From Akkermansiaceae bacterium UBA1506 (GTDB lineage: Bacteria > Verrucomicrobiota > Verrucomicrobiia > Verrucomicrobiales > DEV007): DNA of 15,094 bases. Below, piece by piece: positions 6,712 through 13,258 of the stretch. The stretch is from positions 1 to 15,094 of the forward strand of contig DCQY01000082.1 in the NCBI GenBank assembly GCA_002323995.1. Direction: 5' to 3'. The translations under genes and the position numbers were made by a program. Positions within the stretch are counted from its first letter, which is position 1. Each line of letters opens with the position of its first letter. Under the pieces are notes generated by a model. It had not been told where the DNA came from. It saw only the letters and a program-made list of their open reading frames with translations, and ran no database searches.

Positions 6712-8286
6712 ATGAGCGACCATCCTAACGTGAAACTCTACGACACCACCCTGCGTGACGGCACCCAGGGCGAAGGTGTGAATTTCAGCTCTCTGGATAA
6801 GATTAGAATTGCGCAGGAACTCGATGACTTTGGGATGCATTACATCGAGGGTGGCTGGCCCGGTTCAAATCCGAAGGACGTCTCGTTTTTCGAAAAGGCC
6901 GCTGATCTCGATTGGAAAAACGCTAAGATCGCCGCCTTCGGAAGCACCCGTCGCAAAAACACTGCAGTAGAAGATGATCCACAGGTTCAGTTGCTCCTTG
7001 AGGCAAAGACGCCTGCGATCACCTTCTTCGGTAAAAGCTGGCGCCTTCATGTCAACGAGGTTCTCAGTACCACCGAGGAGGAGAATCAGGCGATGATTCG
7101 CGAGACAACGCGCTATCTCAAAGAAAACGGGCGCGAGGTCATCTACGACGCAGAACATTTCTTTGATGGCTACAAGGACTCCTCTGAACATGCCCTCGCT
7201 ACACTTCTGGCGGCCAAAGAAGGAGGCGCCGACTGGGTCATTCTCTGCGACACGAACGGAGGCACCATGCCCCATGAAGTGGCCGAAATAACGCAAGTGG
7301 TGATGAAAGAAATCGGAATACCCGTAGGGATTCACACTCACGATGATACTGGCGTCGCGGTTGCTAATGCACTAGCTTCCGTTCGCGCCGGAGCAACGCA
7401 AATACAGGGCACGGTTAACGGCTACGGGGAACGAGTGGGTAATTGTAATCTCACCACGGTCATTCCGAACCTGCAGCTAAAGATGGGTCGCCCTGTCATC
7501 GAAGATGTCGGGCGCCTGACTCACCTCGCCCATTTTGTCGATGATCTTGCCAATTGTGCTCACAACATTCGGGCACCCTACGTCGGCTCGACTGCTTTCG
7601 CCCACAAGGGTGGCATGCATGTCAACGCTGTCCAAAAAGTGGCCCACAGCTTTGAGCACATCGAACCCAAGACGGTTGGCAACCGCCAGCGAATTCTCGT
7701 TTCAGAACTCTCTGGTCAGTCCAACGTACTCATGAAAGCTGAGGAATTGGGCCTACCGATTGAAAAGGGCAGCCCTGAAGCCAGTGCAATCCTTGAAGAT
7801 CTGAAGAAAAAAGAAGAGCAAGGCTACGAATTTGAGGCTGCTGAAGCTACCTTCGAGCTGCTCATCCGACATCACCTCGACACCTACAAGCCCTTCTTTG
7901 AGCTGAAGGAATACCACTGCACATTTCGCCGTGACGGTGAACAGGATTACCAAACTTGTTCTGCCACAGTGAAACTCGGCGTCAACGGCAGCGAAGAGTA
8001 TCGGGTCGCTGAGGGAGACGGTCCCGTTAATGCGCTCGACGGTGCCCTTCGCAAAGCGCTGCGTCCCACCTATCCGGAGATCGATGAGATGGAGCTTGAG
8101 GACTATAAGGTTCGCATCATCGACAGCCATATGGGCACTGGCGCGAAGACTCGCGTCCTTATCCTTAGCAGCGACGGACAGGAGCAATGGGGAACAGTTG
8201 GTGTTAGCTACAACATCATCGAGGCTAGCTGGCGGGCTCTCGTCGATTCAGTGGAGTACTTTCTCGCCAAGAAGCGAAGCGACTGA
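6712..8286 (+). CDS. cimA: (R)-citramalate synthase
   Basis: 524 residues, the normal length for the bacterial citramalate synthase branch of the LeuA/HMGL-like family. It condenses acetyl-CoA with pyruvate to (R)-citramalate, opening the threonine-independent route to 2-oxobutyrate and isoleucine. Seen: the N-terminal LYDTTLRDGTQGEG active-site motif (9-22), the metal-binding HTHDD (208-212), VNGYGERVGNCNL typical of the isopropylmalate/citramalate group, GGMHVNAV in the linker, and a C-terminal LeuA-type regulatory domain (about 390-520) where isoleucine or leucine usually acts as feedback inhibitor. The longer TQGEG variant and the overall length favour citramalate over 2-isopropylmalate synthase. 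The ATG at 6712 lacks a Shine-Dalgarno and lies 138 nt behind the Ile-rich leader frame. Confidence 0.92.
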   Translation: MSDHPNVKLYDTTLRDGTQGEGVNFSSLDKIRIAQELDDFGMHYIEGGWPGSNPKDVSFFEKAADLDWKNAKIAAFGSTRRKNTAVEDDPQVQLLLEAKTPAITFFGKSWRLHVNEVLSTTEEENQAMIRETTRYLKENGREVIYDAEHFFDGYKDSSEHALATLLAAKEGGADWVILCDTNGGTMPHEVAEITQVVMKEIGIPVGIHTHDDTGVAVANALASVRAGATQIQGTVNGYGERVGNCNLTTVIPNLQLKMGRPVIEDVGRLTHLAHFVDDLANCAHNIRAPYVGSTAFAHKGGMHVNAVQKVAHSFEHIEPKTVGNRQRILVSELSGQSNVLMKAEELGLPIEKGSPEASAILEDLKKKEEQGYEFEAAEATFELLIRHHLDTYKPFFELKEYHCTFRRDGEQDYQTCSATVKLGVNGSEEYRVAEGDGPVNALDGALRKALRPTYPEIDEMELEDYKVRIIDSHMGTGAKTRVLILSSDGQEQWGTVGVSYNIIEASWRALVDSVEYFLAKKRSD

Positions 8287-8362
8287 ACCTTCCGCTAAGG
8301 TTTCATCACCCCTACCCCTCCGCACACAGGTGGTTGTTTCTCGTATCCGGATTCAGTGATTT

Positions 8363-8383
8363 GTGACAGAACATATCTGTCAC
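8363..8383. promoter_or_regulatory. Perfect inverted repeat just upstream of the sulfatase
   Basis: GTGACAGA (8363-8370) and TCTGTCAC (8376-8383) are exact reverse complements separated by ACATA, ending 11 nt before the sulfatase ATG. It could be a dimeric repressor or activator site, or an RNA hairpin masking the start. It is not a CRP site, because the TGTGA/TCACA half-sites are spaced far too widely. Confidence 0.5.
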
Positions 8384-8394
8384 CAGTTATATTC

Positions 8395-9768
8395 ATGTTG
8401 TTTCTACGAATTTCATTACTCCTACTGGGCTTCTCCACAATTACCTCCGGTGCCGAGCGTCCAAACATCTTACTGATTTTTACCGATGATCAGGGGATCA
8501 ATGATGTCGGATGTTACGGCTCTGAGATCCCGACTCCTAATATTGATCGAATTGGAGCCGAGGGCATTCAATTTAGGAATTTCTACTCCGCATCATCGAT
8601 CTGCACACCCTCAAGATTCGGGTTGCTGACCGGGCGTAATCCGATTCGATCTCAAGACCAGTTACTGAGCGCTCTCATGTTCATGGCCGACGAACACAAA
8701 GGATATAGCATCAAACCTCACGAAACCACCATTGCGGAAGTCCTCAGGGATGAGGGGGCCTATGATACCGCCTTGATTGGGAAGTGGCACCTCGGCCACG
8801 GCGATGAATCGATGCTTCCTCATCACCACGGATTCAACACTTTCATCGGACACACGGGCGGGTGCATCGACTTCTTCACTATGACCTACGGGATCATCCC
8901 TGATTGGTATCATCAGTCGGAAGTTGTCAGTGAGAACGGGTATGCGACCGAACTCATTACAGAGGAAGCCATCGCGTTCCTTAGTGAACGCAATCAGAAG
9001 AGAACGGAGCCGTTTTTCCTCTACTTAGCCTATAACGCCCCTCATTTCGGAAAAGGTTACAGCCCCTCTGATGAGGCCCCGGTAAACCTGATGCAACCGC
9101 AAGCAGCAGAACTCAAACGGGTTCATTTCATCGAAGACAAGATTCGTCGGGAATTTGCCGCCATGACTGTGAGCCTAGATGACGGGATTGGGCAAGTCCT
9201 TGACTGCCTCGAAGAAAATGACCTCAAAGAAAACACGCTTGTCATCTTTCTAACAGACCATGGCGGTGATCCAACCTACGGCGGCAGTAACCTTCCTTTA
9301 CGAGGCGACAAGGCAACACTCTTTGAAGGGGGGGTGCGCGTTCCCTGCCTGATGCGCTGGCCGGCAGGCATCGAAGCAGGACAGGAATCAAGCGCACTGC
9401 TCTCCTCGCTCGATCTGTTTCCAGGGTTTTGCCAACTGGCAGAAATCACGCTACCCAGCAACTGGCCACTAGACGGATTAAGTTTTATTCCTCACTTGAA
9501 CGCGCGGAACAAAACCACTGTGACTCGCGAATTTCTCTGGCAAACCGGGGCCCATGCCGAACTCGGCCGAAAATCGTGGCTTGCTTACCGCGCCGGAGAT
9601 ATGAAATACCTGAACAGTCCCCAATACGGCGAGTTCCTCTTTAATTTGGCTGACGATCCTAGCGAGAAAGAAAATCTTAAGGAAAATATGCCGGAACTCT
9701 TTGAAGAGATGAAACGGACAGCCCTCGACCGGGCGGCCGCAATGCGAACGTCATCTGTCGTTCCCTAG
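8395..9768 (+). CDS. Secreted type I (formylglycine) sulfatase
   Basis: 457 residues from the chosen ATG. A signal peptide (LFLRISLLLLGFSTITSGA, cleavage near 20) precedes the alkaline-phosphatase/sulfatase fold. The core CTPSR (70-74) is the C-x-P-S-R motif whose Cys is converted to formylglycine. Metal-site stretches FTDDQG (29-34) and TDHGG, and the GKWHLGH block, are also present, so the enzyme should be active once matured. It hydrolyses sulfate esters, probably on marine polysaccharides; the substrate cannot be read from sequence. The maturation enzyme is not in the window. A GTG at 8356 would add 13 residues before the signal peptide, so 8395 is preferred. It stands alone downstream of cimA, behind an operator-like palindrome. 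Its stop overlaps that of the convergent peptidase gene. Confidence 0.93.
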   Translation: MLFLRISLLLLGFSTITSGAERPNILLIFTDDQGINDVGCYGSEIPTPNIDRIGAEGIQFRNFYSASSICTPSRFGLLTGRNPIRSQDQLLSALMFMADEHKGYSIKPHETTIAEVLRDEGAYDTALIGKWHLGHGDESMLPHHHGFNTFIGHTGGCIDFFTMTYGIIPDWYHQSEVVSENGYATELITEEAIAFLSERNQKRTEPFFLYLAYNAPHFGKGYSPSDEAPVNLMQPQAAELKRVHFIEDKIRREFAAMTVSLDDGIGQVLDCLEENDLKENTLVIFLTDHGGDPTYGGSNLPLRGDKATLFEGGVRVPCLMRWPAGIEAGQESSALLSSLDLFPGFCQLAEITLPSNWPLDGLSFIPHLNARNKTTVTREFLWQTGAHAELGRKSWLAYRAGDMKYLNSPQYGEFLFNLADDPSEKENLKENMPELFEEMKRTALDRAAAMRTSSVVP

Positions 9769-10589
9769 TTACCGAACAGCTTTTCGAAGAAGGACTTTGT
9801 CTTTTCGGGGGTAGCTGCTGTTACATCGGCCTCAGCTTCGATGACCTCGACCAATTCTTCTGGCACTTCTGGGCGGACCGTTGAACCGATCATCTTCTCT
9901 GGCACCTCGATCACATCCGTGAAGACCTTATTCGGATTGCTCCTGAGGAAGGTATTAATCGGCACGCGCATGAGACGGTTCTCGAATCTGAGACGACGGT
10001 GTGCTTCAATGAAAGTACGGGGACTATGGTAGGTGGTGTAGGTTTTTGGATAAAAGTCACGATGCATCCCCACACGAAGATCCTTCCGAATCTCAAAGTG
10101 TAGGTGAGCGGTATACATGCGGTAGGGTCCACGTCCCATGGTGCCTACCGTCTGGCCACGGAAAACCTGCTGCCCCAATTGGACTGATCTTACTTTCAAG
10201 TGCCCATAGAGCGAGTCGACAAATTCGATTTGCCCAGATTTCCCTCGGTAGGCATGACGAATGATCACCACATTGCCCCAGCCTGCCTTATAATCCTCTG
10301 AGAAAACGACAATCCCGTTAGCGATAGAGTAGATTGGGTCACCCTCATCACTGTTTCCACCACCATCTCCGTTCCAGTCCTCTCCTAGGTGACCGTTTTG
10401 CGTGAATCCGCGGTATACGTAGTAACCGTCAGCGTCCGGTTTCCCGACTGGGTAATCAAAGCCATCAGCGAGCCGGGCTGAAGTGTAGGACTGCGCATTA
10501 ACAATACCTATGCTTCTCTCCACCAACAGGCATGAGCAAGCGAGACAAATAACAGCGAGAAGTCGCGACGATGTATTGTAGGAAAACAC
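9765..10589 (-). CDS. Exported M23 (LytM-like) zinc metallopeptidase
   Basis: 274 residues. An N-terminal signal (RLLAVICLACSCLL, probable cleavage after NAQ near 33) sends it to the periplasm. The M23 fold carries HLGED (67-71, zinc ligands His67 and Asp71) and AHLHFE (161-166, HxH with His164 as zinc ligand), with a further His at 130 in LYGHL. The motifs are intact, so it should be a working peptidoglycan endopeptidase rather than a degenerate EnvC/NlpD-type activator. About 70 residues after the domain are Pro/Glu-rich and end in KSFFEKLFGN; I recognise no domain there. The start is GTG, the only one before the signal peptide. It lies 60 nt behind uppP on the same strand and likely shares its transcript. 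Confidence 0.9.
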   Translation of the reverse strand: MFSYNTSSRLLAVICLACSCLLVERSIGIVNAQSYTSARLADGFDYPVGKPDADGYYVYRGFTQNGHLGEDWNGDGGGNSDEGDPIYSIANGIVVFSEDYKAGWGNVVIIRHAYRGKSGQIEFVDSLYGHLKVRSVQLGQQVFRGQTVGTMGRGPYRMYTAHLHFEIRKDLRVGMHRDFYPKTYTTYHSPRTFIEAHRRLRFENRLMRVPINTFLRSNPNKVFTDVIEVPEKMIGSTVRPEVPEELVEVIEAEADVTAATPEKTKSFFEKLFGN

Positions 10590-10649
10590 GATCGTAAGAA
10601 GACACCAAATTGGTTTAACGCACTCTGAGACGTTTCAACACGAGGTAAA

Positions 10650-11459
10650 TTAGGTAGCGATAAGCTTAAAATACACAAAGGCCGCGGCACCGGCAATGAT
10701 GCAGTATATACCGAAATACTCAAATTTCCCTCTTCGGATCGCGGCCAGAACGGTGTAAATGGCAATCAGGCCAGATCCAAAGGCGACTCCCGCTCCGACC
10801 AGATAATTAGTCAAAAGGTCTTTTTCCTTAGGTAAATGACCCAGTTCAAGGAAGGCTGCTGCGGCAATTGCCGGAATGGCCATGATGAAGGAAAATTCAG
10901 CCGCTGCCGAGGATTTGGCCCCTGCAAGCATGCCCGAAACGATGCTCGAACCGGATCGCGAAACACCCGGTAGAATAGCGAACGCTTGACCAATACCCAT
11001 GATAAGAGCCGATTTAACACCAACGTCAGCGTCTTCTCTTTGGCGTCCGGCTATCAAGCGCGGAAGAAAGAGAATCCCCCCGGTCATCATGAGTAATAGT
11101 CCCACAATCGCAGGGCTCTCGTAAGTGCCCTCAAAGACGTCTTTCAACGGAGAGAACCCCACGATGGCCGCCGGTATGCTGGCTAAGGCAAGCAAAGCTA
11201 TCATCTTGCGCTCACGGGCGAGTTCCTCGCGAAAGGGAGGCAGAATGCTCAACAGCATGTTCCAGAGACTTCTCCAAAAATAGATTACTACAGAAAGGAG
11301 AGTCCCAAAATGAACCATCACCTCAAAGGTTACGCCCTGATCTGATACACCAAGCAACTTCTGGGAGAGAACCAAGTGCCCTGAGGAGGAAACCGGGAGG
11401 AACTCAGTCAGTCCCTGGATCAGCCCCAAGATCATGGCTTCAAGAAGACTCATGTGCAT
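10650..11459 (-). CDS. uppP: Undecaprenyl-diphosphate phosphatase (BacA/UppP)
   Basis: 269 residues, standard for the family. It recycles undecaprenyl diphosphate to the monophosphate carrier needed for peptidoglycan and other cell-wall polymers, in the inner membrane. Seen: ILGLIQGLTEFLPVSSSGHL (10-29), holding the Glu-rich active-site segment, HFGTL (50-54), and PGVSRSGS (164-171), the PGxSRSGxT phosphatase motif, together with about eight hydrophobic helices. Overexpression of such enzymes gives bacitracin resistance in other bacteria. The start is ATG at 11459; a second ATG two codons later matches the usual MSLLEA-type N-terminus and may be the real one. It is first in a probable two-gene envelope operon with the M23 peptidase. 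Confidence 0.95.
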   Translation of the reverse strand: MHMSLLEAMILGLIQGLTEFLPVSSSGHLVLSQKLLGVSDQGVTFEVMVHFGTLLSVVIYFWRSLWNMLLSILPPFREELARERKMIALLALASIPAAIVGFSPLKDVFEGTYESPAIVGLLLMMTGGILFLPRLIAGRQREDADVGVKSALIMGIGQAFAILPGVSRSGSSIVSGMLAGAKSSAAAEFSFIMAIPAIAAAAFLELGHLPKEKDLLTNYLVGAGVAFGSGLIAIYTVLAAIRRGKFEYFGIYCIIAGAAAFVYFKLIAT

Positions 11460-11856
11460 TTATAATCCACAACGATGAATATACCAGAGATCATTCCTGC
11501 GGTTTTGAAAGGCTCTAAAAACAGGCTATTTGTGAGATTTTATAAGCCCGCGAAGTAGTTTAAGAATTGTAAAACATCATTGAGATTGTGCCGCTTACGG
11601 CCAGGCGGAGCACTACGAAAAATTTCATGACTTCCCGTGTTTATGGTCATTTCTAGCTTCTCTATTCCTGCAAACTCTCACGAAAGACTCTCAAAATTGA
11701 AGCTATTTCTCATTTATCACTTGTCATTATACTGAAACTGGCCACAATTATTAGACCCGGTGCCGCTATATACTGGAATTGTGGTTTTTATCTGCATTAG
11801 ACAAGGATCGAGAGCATCAATTTCCGGCGCCACACACGAAACTCGACCGAAGACCC
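11460..11856. other. Divergent intergenic region between uppP and the receiver-domain regulator
   Basis: About 400 AT-rich nt between two divergent genes, so both promoters must lie here. I see no convincing -35/-10 pair, RNA gene, or long repeat. A frame open from a TTG at 11779 would extend the regulator by 26 residues, but they show no conserved features. Confidence 0.5.
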
Positions 11857-12417
11857 ATGGCAGACGAAGAACCACCCGAATTGATGACTGTTAAGGAAAC
11901 CGCAGCGTATCTGCGCATTCCCCTCCCAACAGTCTACTACCTTGTCCAGCGCGGCCAACTTCCCGCAATTCAAATAGGCGGCCGCTGGCGAATAAAGCGG
12001 AGCCTGCTTGACCGTGACATACTGAAGACAGATGAAGGCGGCCAGCCCACAGTACTCGTCGTCGACGATGACCCAGCCCTTCAGACCCTATTCAAGCAGT
12101 TTCTCAAAAAAGCCGGGTTTGGACGAATTGTTGTTGGGACTGGTGCAGAGGCCCTCAGCTACGCCGAAAAGCAACGCTTTGATCTCGTATTTCTCGACCT
12201 CAAACTCCCCGACATACCTGGAGATGAACTTTACGAAAAATTGAAAGGCCTCTATCCAGACCTTCCGATCGTGATCATCACCGGCTACCCTGATAGTGAG
12301 ATTCTGACCAAGATCCTCGCCAGCGGACCTGTTACCGTGATCAAGAAGCCAATCGAATACGACCAGCTCAATCGCACCGTTAAAATTCTGGGCCATAAAG
12401 GCACCGAGGCCGGCTGA
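11857..12417 (+). CDS. Orphan regulator: excisionase-like HTH fused to a receiver domain
   Basis: 186 residues. Residues 9-57 (LMTVKETAAYLRIPLPTVYY ... IGGRWRIKRSLLD) are a helix-turn-helix of the excisionase/MerR type (HTH_17), with the typical 'VKE-A-YL-IP--TVY-L---G-LPA---G-RWR' pattern. Residues 65-178 are a CheY-like receiver with a complete site: acidic Asp70-72, phospho-acceptor Asp114 in VFLDLKLPD, Thr142 in IITGYPD and Lys164 in KKP. DNA binding would thus be N-terminal and phosphorylation C-terminal, the reverse of OmpR or NarL regulators. No histidine kinase is near, so its kinase must be encoded elsewhere. The ATG at 11857 is preferred over a TTG at 11779. A very strong terminator follows, so it is monocistronic. 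Targets are unknown. Confidence 0.88.
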   Translation: MADEEPPELMTVKETAAYLRIPLPTVYYLVQRGQLPAIQIGGRWRIKRSLLDRDILKTDEGGQPTVLVVDDDPALQTLFKQFLKKAGFGRIVVGTGAEALSYAEKQRFDLVFLDLKLPDIPGDELYEKLKGLYPDLPIVIITGYPDSEILTKILASGPVTVIKKPIEYDQLNRTVKILGHKGTEAG

Positions 12418-12454
12418 TTTTGTAATTACCCAAGTCGTTCACCTATTAAGAACT

Positions 12455-12488
12455 AAAAAAGGCTCTTCCGGCAGGAAGAGCCTTTTTT
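12455..12488 (+). terminator. Strong bidirectional terminator after the receiver-domain regulator
   Basis: AAAAAAGGCTCTTCC (12455-12469) pairs perfectly over 15 bp with 12474-12488 around a GGCA loop. The arms start with six A's and end with six T's, so the hairpin works as a terminator from either side. It begins 37 nt after the stop codon. Confidence 0.93.
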
Positions 12489-12672
12489 GTCACGAGTTCG
12501 GCCCTCTTATTACAATTGAAAGGCTTTACCATTTTGTCTCTCAAAGAATCGGTTAGCACCATAGGCGGTGTAACTCGCGCTTCAATGGAGCATGTGGCGG
12601 TCAAATCTGCTTCTATGGCGCACCTAAAGAAACTTCGCACGCTGGCCGATCGCAAAAATCATGTGCGCACAA
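12489..12672. other. Gene-free stretch between two facing terminators
   Basis: About 180 nt are isolated between the terminator of the plus-strand regulator and that of the minus-strand gene. Short frames exist on both strands, but none has a recognisable product or credible start. Nothing definite is seen. Confidence 0.4.
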
Positions 12673-12704
12673 AAAAGCCGACCCTCATAGAGAAGTCGGC
12701 TTTT
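12671..12704 (-). terminator. Terminator of the minus-strand surface-protein unit
   Basis: Read on the minus strand, AAAAGCCGAC (12695-12704 with 12673-12682) forms a 10-bp perfect stem with a 12-nt loop, and the run of six T's complementary to 12671-12676 follows into TTTTTTGTGCG. It lies 24 nt beyond the stop of the small secreted protein gene and also has T's on the plus side, though fewer. Confidence 0.85.
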
Positions 12705-12727
12705 CAAAGGTGTTGTGCGTCTAAAAA

Positions 12728-13189
12728 CTAACGGCTTCGCACGCGATTCTTGCCCTGAGAAACAAGGAATCCACCCTGATAAAACTTTGATTGTCGGTTG
12801 AACGGTTTAAGAGCCTTTCCATCGATGGTCTCAGGGGCAGCGCCTGTGATCGCGGGGGGAGAACCTGCTTGAGACTCCACCACCGCAGCGGCAGTCGATG
12901 GGTCTTGCGCGGGGCGACTCACCGTTGCGCGCCCCTTTTGCTTAATCGCCTCAAGACGTGCTTCAGCTTTTGCAGCATGAATTTTTGTTTGAGCCAATCG
13001 ACGGTTCCTCAAACGCTCGAGCCAGCCCACCTGATCCGGAGTTCGGAGGTCAGGCAAAGGAGCTAGAATGCTCGTGTCAAGATGATCGGCGCAGGCGCCA
13101 GTAGTGGGACTTCCCATGATCATACTTACCGCGAGAACAGCTGCTGCAAAAAGCGTGCTGCGGGAAAAGCTACGAATTATTTGTTCCAT
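12728..13189 (-). CDS. Small secreted protein of unknown function
   Basis: 153 residues, not recognised. Residues 1-34 form a signal peptide (LFAAAVLAVSMIMGSPTTGA, probable cleavage near ACA-DH). The mature part has a basic helical stretch at about 56-92 (Arg/Lys/Ala/Glu-rich, possibly coiled), then a low-complexity Ala/Pro/Ser region (92-120) and a C-terminal tail ending in Arg (NRVRSR). There is no enzyme motif. It follows the giant repeat-protein gene by 69 nt on the same strand with no terminator between and a strong one behind, so the two are probably co-transcribed. It may assist folding, export or anchoring of that protein; this is inference from position only. Start ATG at 13189 directly precedes the signal. 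Confidence 0.7.
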   Translation of the reverse strand: MEQIIRSFSRSTLFAAAVLAVSMIMGSPTTGACADHLDTSILAPLPDLRTPDQVGWLERLRNRRLAQTKIHAAKAEARLEAIKQKGRATVSRPAQDPSTAAAVVESQAGSPPAITGAAPETIDGKALKPFNRQSKFYQGGFLVSQGKNRVRSR

Positions 13190-13258
13190 ATCGTTTGATC
13201 AGAAATTGAATGTTTGAAATTTAAATCTTATGTCACTTGAGCGCTGGAATACTTCGGA

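Noticed and set aside
8286..8302. Terminator after cimA (AACCTT/AAGGTT hairpin)
   Set aside because: Only 6 bp, AT-rich, and not followed by a T-run; too weak to call.
8361..8384. CRP-type binding site
   Set aside because: TGTGA and TCAC are present, but the half-sites are about 13 nt apart instead of 6.
8356..8394. GTG start and 13 extra residues for the sulfatase
   Set aside because: The added residues include the palindrome and precede a well-formed signal peptide that begins at the ATG at 8395.
12516..12731. 71-residue plus-strand frame with a basic product
   Set aside because: It starts with TTG, runs through the minus-strand terminator hairpin and into the end of the next gene, and shows no family resemblance.
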